In this document: piece after piece, positions 1-9,137 of the stretch | How positions within the stretch are numbered: position 1 is the first letter of the stretch | Layout: every line of letters starts with the position of its first letter | DNA from: Cristatella mucedo | Taxonomy: Eukaryota; Bryozoa; Phylactolaemata; Cristatellidae | Assembly (NCBI GenBank): GCA_009760855.2 | Contig: WPIO01000020.1 | Coordinates: forward strand, 2,514,001 to 2,535,000 | Reading direction: 5' to 3' | Length of the DNA: 21,000 bases | Made by a program: the position numbers and the translations under genes | The notes under the pieces: model-generated | Databases searched by the model: none | Seen by the model: the letters and a program-made list of their open reading frames with translations, nothing else | Told to the model about the DNA's origin: nothing

Positions 1-167
1 TATGTGCACTGCTTGAGTTCGATCACCCATTCATCTTTGTCATGCTGGATAGCTATGGTATCGTAGAAATGTAAACTATTGTGCTCTTGATGTGTGTTGA
101 TGAGCTGCCTGGTTTCAGGTCCAAGTGCTGTCGATCCAGTTGCCTTAGTGTCAGCAGAATCAGCAAC

Positions 168-537
168 ATGGAGATTGTTCATGTGCACCAGCCACGCCTT
201 AAATCTCAGTTGGTTACCACAAAATTATCCGATCTCAGAGCTGCACTGACAAGAGATCTTTGCCAAATCAGACAAAATAATCGTCTTATGATTAAAGATG
301 TGGAAAATACTTGCATAGCCGTCGAGAAAGCTATGCGATACCCTTGGGACTCACCGGACTTGCAAGATTTTCCATTTGAAGAATCTGCTACATGTCTGCA
401 AAAGGAAGTCCATGATTTGCTTCAACAGCAAGACCTATTCCTGATACGTGCAGCATCCTTGATCGATAATCTAAGAAGGATTCAATTGCAATGGTTCCCG
501 GAGGTTTCTTTAGATTTGAAGGAAAGACTGGATACAG
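168..537 (+). CDS. Exon 1 of protease-like gene: N-terminal helical region
   Basis: This is the first coding exon of the inferred four-exon gene ending at 13957, giving residues 1-123 plus one base of codon 124. I chose ATG 168 because its context is strong (A at -3, G at +4) and its frame stays open to the splice donor CAG|GTACGG at 537/538. An in-frame ATG at 81 would add 29 residues. A possible acceptor (TTTCAG at 113-118) suggests that an untranslated exon could lie further left, outside the window. The peptide is charged, leucine-rich and probably helical, with heptad-like stretches around residues 11-50 and 78-115 (for example LQKEVHDLLQQQDL). It has no signal peptide and no membrane segment. 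I recognise no named domain. The exon ends in phase 1, which fits the exon at 7997. If the donor is not used, the frame runs on to a stop at 660-662 through an alanine-rich stretch. Confidence 0.7.
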
Positions 538-662
538 GTACGGATCATTCAACTGCTTCTGCCACCACTGCTGTTGCTGGGACTGCAGCTGCTGCTGTTG
601 GGACTGATGCGGCTGCTGCGACCGTTGCTGCTGCTACAGCCTGCATTGAAGGGCTTTGGTAA
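538..662 (+). other. Alanine-rich read-through extension of exon 1
   Basis: If the donor at 538 is skipped, the exon 1 frame continues for about 40 codons through an alanine-rich, GCT/GCTG-repeat stretch (TAAAAVGTDAAAATVAAAT) to TAA at 660-662. This would give a 164-residue protein from ATG 168 that lacks the protease domain. The stretch is low-complexity and could simply be intronic trinucleotide repeat, so I favour splicing. Confidence 0.3.
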
Positions 663-769
663 ATTATAGCAGTCGATAAGGCAGCTGCTGAAATGCATAT
701 GTTGGTCGTTTGCTTAGACAATGAGTACGACAGTAAATTTGGCCAAAACCGGACTTTTAGATGCCGGAC

Positions 770-772
<3 letters not shown>

Positions 773-813
<41 letters not shown>
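773..813. repeat. (TA)n microsatellite
   Basis: About 20 uninterrupted TA units in intron 1 of the protease-like gene. Confidence 0.95.
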
Positions 814-815
<2 letters not shown>

Positions 816-1220
816 TTGATATGTATATCTGATTGATTTATATAGCACATAAGAGAATTATCAACCTCTATCCACATGATTTACGTGTTCCATAGGGCTC
901 GAGACCACAACATTCGTCGTCATAGTCGTGCACTTTGCCCCTGAGCCATGCCAAAGAGGAATTAGAGACAAAAACATTTGAGCACGAGGATTATATGCAG
1001 CCAACACGTCCAGCTGAGACTTAAGTTGTTGCTGTTGCCGAGTTTCTCTTTTTGTGTAAACCACTGGAACCATTGCCATTCATGCTTATAAAAGAAGCCA
1101 TACTTGGTCAGGTGGCTACTCAAATTTGGGGCTAAGGTTCAGTCAGGAACTCCTGAGAGTTATTGAACTTTTGTCGGCTTAATGCCAAACCGCCAAATCA
1201 ATAACTAAAAAATAGCAACA
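814..1220. other. Intronic stretch without recognised features
   Basis: This is unique-looking intron sequence. A minus-strand open frame over 861-1079 has no recognisable motif and is probably chance. A sequence at about 1225-1290, containing TAGAGAACTAAATCTCTTG, resembles the minus-strand 3' end of family A (AGAGAACTCAATCTCTT) and may be a very old relic. Confidence 0.4.
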
Positions 1221-1416
1221 GTAAGATACTTTTACAGTGTTCTTAGAGAACTAAATCTCTTGCCAAGCTCTTCAAATGCTGGGAATGATGAGTGTCAACT
1301 AGCCAGTCATAATATGGCCAGTACACAGAAGCCTGGCTGCTAGCAGTAGTGTAGGAGCTAAGGCCGCTGCCCCACTGTAATGGGCTCCACCACCGGATCA
1401 ACTTATGTGTTGTGTT

Positions 1417-1482
1417 GCATCCATGTTTAAGGAGACCCAAACTTTTGCAAGCTAACCTAGCTGACAATAGTCAGACTTCACT
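1417..1482 (-). repeat. Dispersed repeat C, copy 1
   Basis: On the minus strand this reads as a degenerate copy of a motif of about 65 bases that also occurs at 12123-12188 (+) and 20621-20685 (+). The shared core is like TTGCAAAAGCTTGGGCTTGC followed by a TTAGGTAAGGATGC-like end. Each copy lies shortly before a family A reverse transcriptase relic, so it may be part of an element's own sequence. The family is unidentified. Confidence 0.5.
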
Positions 1483-1499
1483 GTACAGCAGATGGGATT

Positions 1500-2285
1500 T
1501 TTTTAATCTTCCGGCCTGTTCAATCAGGCACTTACAGTTGGTGTAATACGTTGCAGCCAGGCTTGTCTGTCGCGAGCATCGTAGTTAGTTATATCACAGC
1601 ACATCCTGCCGATCTGCACTGGCTCCCAGTCAAGCAACGCATCGACTTCAAGGTTCTGTGACCCCCTTTCAGGTCTCTTCATTCTTTGGATCCAACCTAC
1701 CTATTAGATCTACTTGCCCTCCAGGTTAGGCAACGTACAACCCACTTTTCTGAATCAAATTGTATAGCTACTCCTCGTATGCACCTCACATCCTTTGGAG
1801 ACCATATCTTTGGTGAGCCATGATGGCACATTAGGTAAGGCGGTTGCTTTCACGACCTCGGACCCGGGATCGTGGGTTCGATTCCTGCGGTGGGCGATCC
1901 TTTATCCCACTGCAAGCGGTGGTGATAGCCGTAGAGGCTCTTCTGTCGCTATACAAAACAGGCTGTTTAATCAGCTAAGATTTCTTTTTAGTTCGTATGC
2001 TCCCAAAGCCTGGAAGGGCTCCCACCTGACGTCACGACATCCCTGATTTGATGACATTTAAAAAGAAGCTAAAAACGCATCTGTTTATCACAGCATTTAG
2101 TGGGTCCATGTGCTTATTCCTTTGTGTGCTTATGCGTGCTGATACATGCTGCAACTAACCATATTTACTTGCTCACCCTGTGCATATCACCTCTAACCGT
2201 GTTATAGTTGTTGACATGGAGCATGCAATCACTAACCTTTCGATCGTGCTTCTTTTACAGCAATGTCAAGAGCCTAGAAAGAGTT
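1500..2285 (+). mobile_element. Family A non-LTR retrotransposon, decayed 3' part, split by a SINE
   Basis: The sequence parallels the C-terminal part of the family A reverse transcriptase. It runs from a region equivalent to LPACAIRRLQL, through NSAARLVCRE and ADLHWLPVKQRI (TGCACTGGCTCCCAGTCAAG at 1616), to FSSYAPKAW at about 1992. The family's 3' UTR follows (GCTTATGCGTGCTGA, then a sequence related to the AAGTGCCTAGAGAGAGATTG end). Stops and frameshifts are frequent, so it is a pseudogene. A SINE interrupts it at about 1812-1990, exactly where the other copies read GACCGTGCATTTAGTTCG. Confidence 0.8.
1812..1988 (+). mobile_element. tRNA-derived SINE, copy 1 (inside family A)
   Basis: The head is tRNA-like: GGTGAGCCATGATGGCACA with an A-box-like stretch, a class II (Leu/Ser-like) variable arm, and a perfect B box GGTTCGATTCC at 1875-1885. 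A tRNA-unrelated body follows (GGTGATAGCCGTAGAGGCTC, then CTATACAAAACAGGCTG). It matches the copy at 16236 closely along its whole length. The flanks ATATCTTT and ATTTCTTTTT are probable decayed target-site duplications. Confidence 0.85.
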
Positions 2286-2299
2286 ATTTTATGGTGTTA

Positions 2300-2467
2300 T
2301 GCAAATGTATTTCCATTGTTATCATCTTCCTATGAAATGTCACTTTGGAACGGGACATCGGGATTTTGTGCGCATTCTAGAGAAGGTATAATGGCCAAGC
2401 CGATTTAAGAGTTGGATTTTCAAATTATTTAGAACATTAGATTTGCCCACTACTAATAAGTTCTACT
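2300..2467 (-). mobile_element. Family A fragment, old
   Basis: ACTTTGGAACGGGACATCGG near 2341 and TTTGCCCACTACTAATAAGT near 2444 parallel 3416-3540 of the better preserved minus-strand A copy (ACTTTGGAACATGACACATA and TTTGCCCATAACTAGTAAGT), with about 35-40% divergence. It is therefore one of the oldest copies here and has no usable frame. The tail of a family B element abuts it at 2468. Confidence 0.65.
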
Positions 2468-2468
2468 T

Positions 2469-2590
2469 AATGTAATGTAATGTATCTCCTTCTGTAACTC
2501 CACAAAGTCATAAAGACCACGTGGGTGTTACGAAGGAGAGTTTTGTATAGCTTTCTCACAGCCTAAGCATCTTTTGGTATGCATTCGATA
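2469..2590 (-). mobile_element. Family B retrotransposon, 3' end (first half of split copy)
   Basis: On the minus strand this is the last 120 bases of family B, ending in the pentamer tail (ACATT)n. The equivalent 3' end of the + strand B copy is at about 6962-7085, and the two align throughout. The fragment stops at TTCGATA (2584-2590), and the missing remainder resumes at 4121 with the same seven bases, so both belong to one element. Confidence 0.85.
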
Positions 2591-4120
2591 ATAACAATAA
2601 TAATAATAATAATGCACTTGATAAAGCGCCCTCAGAGAACTCAATCTCTTTCAAGGCGCTTTGCATTTGCTGCAAAGGGAAACGCGATTGAATGGTGAGT
2701 ATTATCATGCTTGGTAAACATGAACAACATGGTTAGGGGTGACATGCACAGAGTCAGCATGCAGATGTGGTTAGTGGGAGCATGCACAGTGTCAGCACAC
2801 ATAAGCACATCAAGGACGAATCACAGGAACCCACTAAATGCTATCCTAAATAGGTGTGTTTTTAAGTTCCTTTTAAATATGATCAAGCCAGGGGATGTTG
2901 TGGCTCAGGTCGGGAGGGAGTTCCAGGCTTTGGGAGCATACGAGCTAAATGCACGGTCTCCAAAGGATTTGAGGTTTGTACGAGGTATTTGTAGACTGTT
3001 GGATTCCGAAAAGCGGGTGGTACGATGCTTGGCCTGATGGGGGAGTATATCGGAGATATAGGCTGGAGCCATAGAATGAAGGGACCTAAACGTGAGCGAC
3101 AAAACCTTGAACTCAATCCGTTGCTTGACTGGTAGCCAGTGCAGGTCGGCGAGAAGTGGAGTAATGTGGCAACTGCGTTGCTCTCGACAGACAAGCCTAG
3201 CTGCAGAGTTTTGCCCCAGCTGTAATCGCCTGATCGCACATGCTGGTAAGCCAGTAAGCAGTGAGTTGCAGAAGTCGAGACGGGATGTCACGAATGCATG
3301 GACCAACTTAGAGTTGGTATCCTTGTCTAAACAAGCCCGAATTTTAGCAACCTTGCATAGCTGAAAGTAGGCAGACTTGACTATGGAGCTGATGTGCTCG
3401 TCTAACGAGAGGTCACTTTGGAACATGACACATAGATTTTGAGCTGATTCGACAGGAGATATGCTGGCAGAGCCAATTTTGAGCGCCAGCCTTTCCAATT
3501 TCTGAATCACACTGGGTTTGCCCATAACTAGTAAGTTAGTTTTATCATCGCTTAGTTTTAGAAAATTAGCTGTCATCCATGTGCGAATGTCATCAATACA
3601 TGCAGCAAGAGAGTTGAGAGAATTCGAGGTGCTCGAAGGCTGGGAGGGATCAAAACAAAGGTACAACTGAGTGTCATCCGCATAGAAGTGAAAGCATAGA
3701 TTGTGCTTGGCAATCACATCAGTAAGAGGGAGAGTATAAACTGTGAAAAGAACCGGACCTAGCACGGAGCCCTGAGGTACACCATGTTTCAGAGGTACCT
3801 CGGATGATCTTTGTCCATTCACGTCGATACTCTGGAATCTCCCTCTGAGATAGGACCTGAACCATTGCAGAGCAGTGGCAGTGATGCCCAGGCGAGATGA
3901 GAGGCGCTCTAGAAGAACTTTGTGATCGATAGTATCGAAAGCTGCCGAAAGATCTAGCAAAACAAGCAGAGACACTCTAACCATGTCTGCATTCCTGTGT
4001 AGGTCGTTGTATACCCTAAGCACCGCTGACTATGTAGAGTGATTAGCTCTAAAGCCAGACTGGAACTTACTAGCAAGGTTTGAAATTTCGATGTATGAGT
4101 TGAGCTGGTCCGTCAGCTGG
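2591..4120 (-). mobile_element. Family A CR1/L2-like retrotransposon inserted in family B
   Basis: This is the best preserved family A copy, 5'-truncated within the reverse transcriptase. The tail (an AAT run at 2596-2613 on the + strand) is at the left, followed by the 3' UTR (cacttgataaagcgccctc at 2615) and the coding part up to about 4110. It lies between two copies of TTCGATA (2584-2590 and 4121-4127), a 7-base target-site duplication that shows insertion into a family B element. The last ten bases at the 5' junction (about 4111-4120) do not match the other A copy and may be filler. Confidence 0.88.
2905..4023 (-). pseudogene. Reverse transcriptase, C-terminal two thirds (family A)
   Basis: An open frame of 372 codons encodes the palm and C-terminal part of a non-LTR reverse transcriptase of the CR1/L2 group. 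LDLSAAFDTIDH (residues 23-34) carries the first catalytic Asp, GVPQGSVLGP (81-90) is the classic motif B region, and FHFYADDTQL (111-120) holds the YADD active site. The family-typical end SFGDRAFSSYAPKAWNSLP comes last. A TGC-to-TGA change, compared with the copy at 18691, stops it about 30 codons before the usual end. The N-terminal fingers, the endonuclease and any ORF1 are missing because of 5' truncation, so it cannot move by itself. The host genome supplies its neighbours; it is unrelated to the protease gene in whose intron it lies. Confidence 0.92.
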
Positions 4121-4799
4121 TTCGATAGCCAACAGACTTCGTCTCACGCAACAAAGAGAAAGTGGGAAGCAAAGCAGAGTCAGAAGAGAAGTTGAGATAG
4201 TGAGTAGCATGGAAGTAGCAGCTCAGGACCGCTGAAAAGGATGAGCCATAGTCGGCAGTAGGAGAGTAGTTGTCGTTGCGTAAGAATTGCTGAAGCGAGT
4301 TCCACAATCTAGGACCTGCAGAGCTAAAGCTTCTATCGCCAACGGTCTTTAAGTAGAGGAATGGAACAGTTAATTTATTGTTCACACAGGACCTGATGGC
4401 GTGAAGAGGCTGAAACAGATGCAGCAGTTCGGCTAGGTACGAAGGAGCCAAGCCGTGGCGGGCCTTGTGAGTCAGCTTGAGATCTTGGCTCAGTATCCGT
4501 TGGTCAACCGGTATCCATCCTAGCTTTTTTGCAAAGGAGACACGTGCTCTAAGCTTTGGGACTTGAAGACTAGCCTTGCAGCCATATTCATAGTCAGCTA
4601 CAGTGCCCTAGTAGCTTTCTTTGGTAGCCCAGCCAAAAGGGAATTACAATAATCAAGACGACAGAACTAGCGAGCTAGTTAAATTTTTTACAAGCAACTA
4701 TGGGAAACAGCTCCTGATCTTGGATAGGGATCGGACGTGATGGCTTTCTGTAGAAGCAGTCTTCTGAATGAAGCCTTTAAAATTTAAGCAGCTGTCGAA
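4121..4799 (-). mobile_element. Family B retrotransposon, second half of split copy
   Basis: This continues the element begun at 2469-2590. On the minus strand it encodes the C-terminal region of the family B reverse transcriptase, including LAPSYLAELLHLFQPLHAIRSC-like and TVGDRSFSSAGPRLWNSL segments (open frame 4113-4451), with frameshifts upstream. It parallels 6275-6960 of the + strand B copy. The 5' end is truncated at about 4799, where it meets a family A fragment. Confidence 0.85.
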
Positions 4800-5353
4800 A
4801 ATCATCGTTTAGTGCTGACTCTGTGGAGTGATTAGCTCTAAAGCCAGACTGGAACTTACTAGCAAGGTGTGAGGTTTCGATATATGAGTTCAGCTGGTCT
4901 GCCACGACCTGTTCCAGTGTCTTTGATAGGAATGGCGGAAGGAAGACTGGGCGGTAGTTGCTTAAGTTCTCTTGGTCTAGTGTCACTTTCTTGAGAAGTG
5001 GCCTGACTACAGCTTTTTTGAAAGGTGCTGGGACAAGACCTGAGGCTAATGACATATTAATGAAGTTAGTTATGCATGGCAGCAGCAGATCAATGCAACG
5101 TAGGAGCAGGACAGTGGGAATAGGGTCCAGAGGACTTGTTGTCTTCTTTGATTGAGATACGAACTTTAGGACTAGATCACTAGTGACCTGCTTAAATGCA
5201 GACATTGAGGTGCAGCCAGGAACCGAGGAACAGCATTCTAGTGGGGAGGTTGTCATCGCAGGGATGGATTCCCTAATCTTGTCTATCTTCTGCACAAAGA
5301 ATCGAGAGAAGCGATCGGCTAGATCATCACAAGGATAATCAGGTAAATTGCTG
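4800..5353 (-). mobile_element. Family A fragment: reverse transcriptase N-terminal part
   Basis: This minus-strand fragment covers a part of family A that is missing from the truncated copies. It includes SRFFVQKIDKIRESIP, then TSPLDPIPTVLL, LVPAPFKKAVVRPLLKK, NYRPVFLPPFLSKTLEQVVA and FQSGFRANHSTESAL, the fingers subdomain motifs of non-LTR reverse transcriptases. It is open for about 180 codons but lacks both ends. About 86 bases at 4813-4898 are 92% identical to 4026-4110 of the neighbouring A copy, which shows that these are two copies and not one. Confidence 0.85.
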
Positions 5354-6170
5354 TATGCTTGATAAACAACGTGAATAACATGGTTAGGGGTGATATGCAC
5401 AGGGTCAGCATGCAAATGTGGTTAGTAACAGCATGCACAGTGTCAGCACGCATAAGCACATGAAGGACAGGGGCCCACTAAATGCTGTCCTAAATAGGTA
5501 TGTTTTTAGGTTCTTTTTTAATGTGGTCAAGTCAGGGGATGTTGTGACGCAAGTCGGGAGTGAGTTCCAGGCTTTGGGAGCATACGAACTAAATGCACGG
5601 TTTCCAAAGGATTTGAGGTTTGCACGAGGTATTGGTAAACTATTGGTTTCCAAAAAGCAGGTGGTACTATGCTTGGCCTGGTGGGGGAGTAGATCTGAGA
5701 GATATTCTGGAGCCGAAGAATGAAGTGACCTAAAAGTGAGCGACAAAACCTTGACGTCGATCTGTTGCTTGACTGGTAGCCAGTGCAGGTCGGCGACAAG
5801 TACTGTGCCGTGGCAACTGCGATGCTCACGACAGAAATGCCTAGCTGTAGACTTTTGCACCAGCTGTTAGTGCCTTATTGCACGTGCCGGTAGGCCAGTA
5901 AGCAGTGAGTTACAGAAGTCAAGACGGGATGTCACAAACGCATGGACCAACTTTGACGTGGTATCCGTATCCAAGCAAGCCCGAATTTGAGCAATGTTAT
6001 GTATCTGAAAGTAGGCAGGCTTGGTTGTAGAGCTGATGTGGTCGTCTAACGAGAAGTCACTGTGGAACATGACACCTAGATTTCGAGCTGATTCAACAGG
6101 AGATATGCTGGCAGAGACAATTTTGAGCAGGAGCCTTCCCAATTTCTGAATCACAATGGATTCGCCCATA
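5353..6170 (-). mobile_element. Family A retrotransposon copy, RT C-terminus and 3' UTR
   Basis: The 3' UTR lies at about 5353-5460 and lacks the terminal 100 bases and the tail. Two overlapping pieces of the reverse transcriptase follow, 5405-5860 and 5867-6169, separated by a frameshift. Visible segments are ARNLGVMFHSD, SRLDFCNSLLTGLPARAIRH, ADLHWLPVKQQID and NRAFSSYAPKAWNSLPTC. The 5' end is truncated at the codon for the Met of MGES and meets the family B copy at 6171 head to head. Confidence 0.87.
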
Positions 6171-7085
6171 AATGCTGCTCATAGGACACCCTAAGCGTGT
6201 GGCTGGATTAAAAGGCTTTGCTGTTCTAATAGGTGATGCTATTGTGCGACCTTCACCACGTGCTCGTAATCTTGGTGTTGTGTTCGACAGCTGCCTCAAT
6301 TTCAAAAGCTTCATTCAGAAGACTGCCTCTACAGCTAGCCATCACATCCGATGCCTATCCAAGATTAGAAGCTGTCTCCAACAGTGGCTTGTAAAAAATT
6401 TAACTAGCTCTTTAGTTCTGTCTCGGCTTGATTATTGTAATTCCCTTTTGGCTGGGCTACCAAAGAAAGCTATTATGCCACTACAGCGGACTATGAATAT
6501 GGCTGCAAGGCTGGTCTTCAAGTCCCAGCGGTTTGAGCACGTGTTACCTCTGCTGAAACAGCTATGATGGTTGCCGGTTGAGCATAGGATACAGAGCAAA
6601 GTTCTTATGCTGACCCACAAGGCCCGCCACGGCTTGGCTCCTTCATACCTAGTTGAGCTGCTGCATCAGTTTCAGCCTGTTCGCGCCCTCAGGTCCTGTG
6701 TGGACAATAAATTAGCTGTCCCATTCCTCCGCTTAAAGACCGTTGGCGACAGAAGCTTTAGCTCTGCAGGTCCTAGACTGTGGAACTTGCTTCCACAATT
6801 CTAATGCAACGATATCTACTCTCCAACTGCCGACTATGGAACATCTTTTTCAGTGGTCCTGAACTGCTACTTCTATGCTACTCACTACCTCAACTGCTCT
6901 CCTGACTCTGCTATGCTTGCCACTTTCTCTTTGTTGCGTGAGACGAAGTCTGTTGGCTACCGAATGCGTACCGAAAGACGCTTAGGCTGTGAGTGGGCTA
7001 TACAAAACTCTCCTGCGAAACACCCACATGGTGTTTATGACTTTGTGGAGTTACTGACGGAGATACATTACATTACATTAACTAA
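6171..7085 (+). mobile_element. Family B CR1/L2-like retrotransposon, 5'-truncated
   Basis: The C-terminal part of a reverse transcriptase is encoded in one frame interrupted by two stops: 6172-6567 (RARNLGVVFDSCLNF, SRLDYCNSLLAGLP, MNMAARLVFKS), then a TGA, then 6571-6804 (WLPVEHRIQSKVLML, VGDRSFSSAGPRLWNLLP), then a TAA before the natural end. A 3' UTR follows (CTATACAAAACTCTCCTGC near 6998), and the element ends in ACATT repeats at 7063-7080. Protein similarity to family A is clear but the DNA differs, so it is a separate family of the same clade. Confidence 0.87.
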
Positions 7086-7093
7086 TATGTGTG

Positions 7094-7096
<3 letters not shown>

Positions 7097-7136
<40 letters not shown>
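7097..7136. repeat. (AT)n microsatellite
   Basis: Twenty uninterrupted AT units begin a dozen bases after the family B tail. Confidence 0.95.
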
Positions 7137-7142
<6 letters not shown>

Positions 7143-7289
7143 ACTGTATCTGAAATTCACTTAGTATTCTGTTCGAACCGAATAGTAGGCCACATAGTTA
7201 TTCGCTATTATTCATAGTTATAGGCTAAATAGTGACTGTTGGACCGAATATCAATAGTGGTCAGATGACATGTGGTTGTGTTTATGGTC

Positions 7290-7495
7290 CTGCGTTAAAG
7301 ATTGAAGGCAAAAGAACGGTCAGCAAAGGTACCACGAACACAAATTGATTTGGAAAAAAGTAATGGGCTCCGTCGTTGTAGCTCATGTAAGAAGGCAGAG
7401 ACGTAACAAAGTATCCTGGATTTAGAGGCTAACTTTGCAGCCGCCGTCTTCTGTACCAACAGCAGAGGCTTGATGGCTTTTTCCTGGCTTTTTCT
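7290..7495 (-). pseudogene. Relic of non-LTR reverse transcriptase C-terminus
   Basis: The minus-strand frame reads KAIKPLLLVQKTAAAKLASK and then CYVSAFLHELQ. This parallels KAIMPLQRTMNMAARLVFKS and HVLPLLKQL of the family B protein. The frame is open over 7295-7501 but the DNA is strongly diverged from the other B copies, so it is an older relic or a third family. Confidence 0.55.
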
Positions 7496-7499
7496 TGCC

Positions 7500-7996
7500 A
7501 ATACTGAACTACGGCAGTCTAGTCAGGGATCAAACCAGGAACCTAGCATGCTGTTTCGCTAGCCATTCTGGTTAGTAGTCCATAATCCAAGACGGGCATC
7601 GAGCACATGAGTGACGTCAGAACTATCCACTGCCTCTTGGTGTCCTCGGGTCCTCTCGCGATGATACGTTAGTTGTTCCCTTTCTGTTCACCAAAAGAGC
7701 TGGTGACGGAAGCTTTCCTCAGTGGACAATGTATCGAGGAATCAATTGTAATCATTTCATAAGTTTGGTCACATTTTCACTAGCGAGTAGCCGATCAGGT
7801 TACTTCGACCTAGCGGCAGTACCTTAATGGATCTTTTCTGCTACAATTGGAGCTAAACCTATTTGACGTAACCTATTTCTACACATACTAGTGTTTCAAC
7901 CTGAGCACCGCATGCACATCAATCGTTTGGGTTCACGTGCACAGTATCCCCGTTAGAAATGCATTTGCTGACTGCTGCTATATTTTTCTCTTGTAG
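7500..7996. other. End of intron 1, nothing recognised
   Basis: Unique-looking sequence leads to the pyrimidine-rich acceptor of exon 2. I see no coding frame, RNA or repeat here. Confidence 0.4.
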
Positions 7997-8082
7997 AAAA
8001 TACCAGCTCGACATTGCGAGCAAATGTTAAAGGCACTGAGCTGAACGCCCATCCACTTTTACCCGATTCGGAAACGCAACAG
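7997..8082 (+). CDS. Exon 2 of protease-like gene: short polar linker
   Basis: This 86-base exon is bounded by a good acceptor (pyrimidine-rich TATTTTTCTCTTGTAG, ending at 7996) and a good donor (CAACAG|GTACAA). Two of its three frames contain stops. The open frame begins with two bases that complete a codon, so it accepts a phase 1 donor and joins to exon 1 as GAA (Glu124). It then gives 28 residues beginning NTSSTLRANVKG and ending PDSETQQ, and closes in phase 0. The peptide is polar and proline-containing, typical of a flexible linker. The exon is too short to be found as a long open frame, so its support comes from the two splice sites and the fit of phase on both sides. About 7.5 kb of transposon-rich intron separates it from exon 1. 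Confidence 0.65.
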
Positions 8083-8197
8083 GTACAAATACGTTTTTCA
8101 ATTCATTTACCTTCTCCTTACAAGCGCATGAACATTAGACTTAGGGCAATCGCTGCCGGTTAGACTGCTCATTCTGGCGGGATCCACGAATACCTGT

Positions 8198-8865
8198 GAT
8201 ACAGCTGCTATCTCCAAAATAAGCATGGTGAAACTGCGGTTTTTATTCCTACGTGTAGGCAGCGGTGTTCCGGTTTTACCCGTAGAATTTTGTGCCGTTG
8301 CTTCTCTTGAAGATGCCCACCAGTGGCATGGCCCAGAGAGCCACCCAACATTTTCAAACTGTAATACATCTGCCATTTTCAAAGTTGGTATCGCACAACT
8401 GCGATTTTGATTCCACATAAACGAAATGGGCGTTCCGAGATATTAGCAGGATAATGAGCCATAGAGCTACATATTAACTACATACTACATATTAACATCA
8501 AATTTCGATAAACTCCGTAACGTCAGGAATATGCAAATAAGGAACGGTCGTCTTGGGAATAGATTTGTATCATGTTAATCCCAGAGTGAAGGTCTTCGGG
8601 CAATTAATTAGCCTGCCAGAAAACACCATTGCATTAGAACACTTCTGCATGATGGTATTGCAATTTTGAGAGTTTTTTGCAACGCAGGATATAAAAACTA
8701 TAACTTGAACCGCAATTAAACGATGCTCATCCATGGAATGTCAGGTGGTAGCAGTTTAAACATATAGGGAAGAAATTTGGCTTGTAAACCCGAACACCAT
8801 TGTCTATAATGGGGAATATGAAACAGCAGTTACACGATGCTTATTTTGGGAATAGCACCTGTATC
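8198..8865. repeat. Degenerate repeat with units in both orientations (intron 2)
   Basis: A unit at 8198-8249 (GATACAGCTGCTATCTCCAA through CTGCGGTTTTTATTCC) recurs inverted at 8813-8865 with about 85% identity over 52 bases. A more diverged direct copy lies at about 8361-8416, roughly 164 bases on, and another inverted copy at about 8704-8742. A second motif, AAATTTGG plus GTAAACCCG, occurs at about 8774 and 8947. The pattern suggests a decayed foldback or MITE-like element, or a rearranged satellite. Confidence 0.55.
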
Positions 8866-9137
8866 GCAGTTCCAAAATGCCGGGCGCCTCACTGGGTCGG
8901 AATGCTGGGGGCTATTTTCATGAGAACGCGAAAGTCTAACTGCATGAAATTTGGTCAGTAAACCCGGAACCCTATTTTAAGTAATGTGGAATTAAAGTTG
9001 AAATGGCTGCATTTATTCGCAGTACCCGCAGTCTGGCCATCAACAGTGTCATATTTGGCAAACTGCACACGGTATGCCCGCTGTATGCTAGCATAGTTTT
9101 GTACCTCATAACTAGACTACGTGTTTGTTCACTTCAG

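Noticed and set aside
545-877. Minus-strand frame with an Ile-Tyr run and an alanine-rich end
   Set aside because: It is produced by the TA microsatellite and the complement of the GCT repeat.
2588-2613. The AAT run as an independent microsatellite or CRISPR-like repeat
   Set aside because: It is the ATT tail of the minus-strand family A copy. No spaced repeats of CRISPR type occur anywhere in the window.
2883-3364. Open frames overlapping the family A reverse transcriptase on the other strand and in other frames (2711-3037 +, 3092-3364 +, 2883-3239 -)
   Set aside because: They are shadows of the reverse transcriptase frame, which alone shows motifs.
4026-4898. An 86-base direct repeat (4026-4110 and 4813-4898) around family B sequence, as a giant target-site duplication
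   Set aside because: Both are ordinary parts of two different family A copies. The A copy on the left has its own 7-base duplication TTCGATA inside family B, which explains the layout better.
8107-8418. Minus-strand frame of 103 codons in intron 2
   Set aside because: It overlaps the degenerate repeat units and exists because these are in a favourable phase; it has no protein motif.
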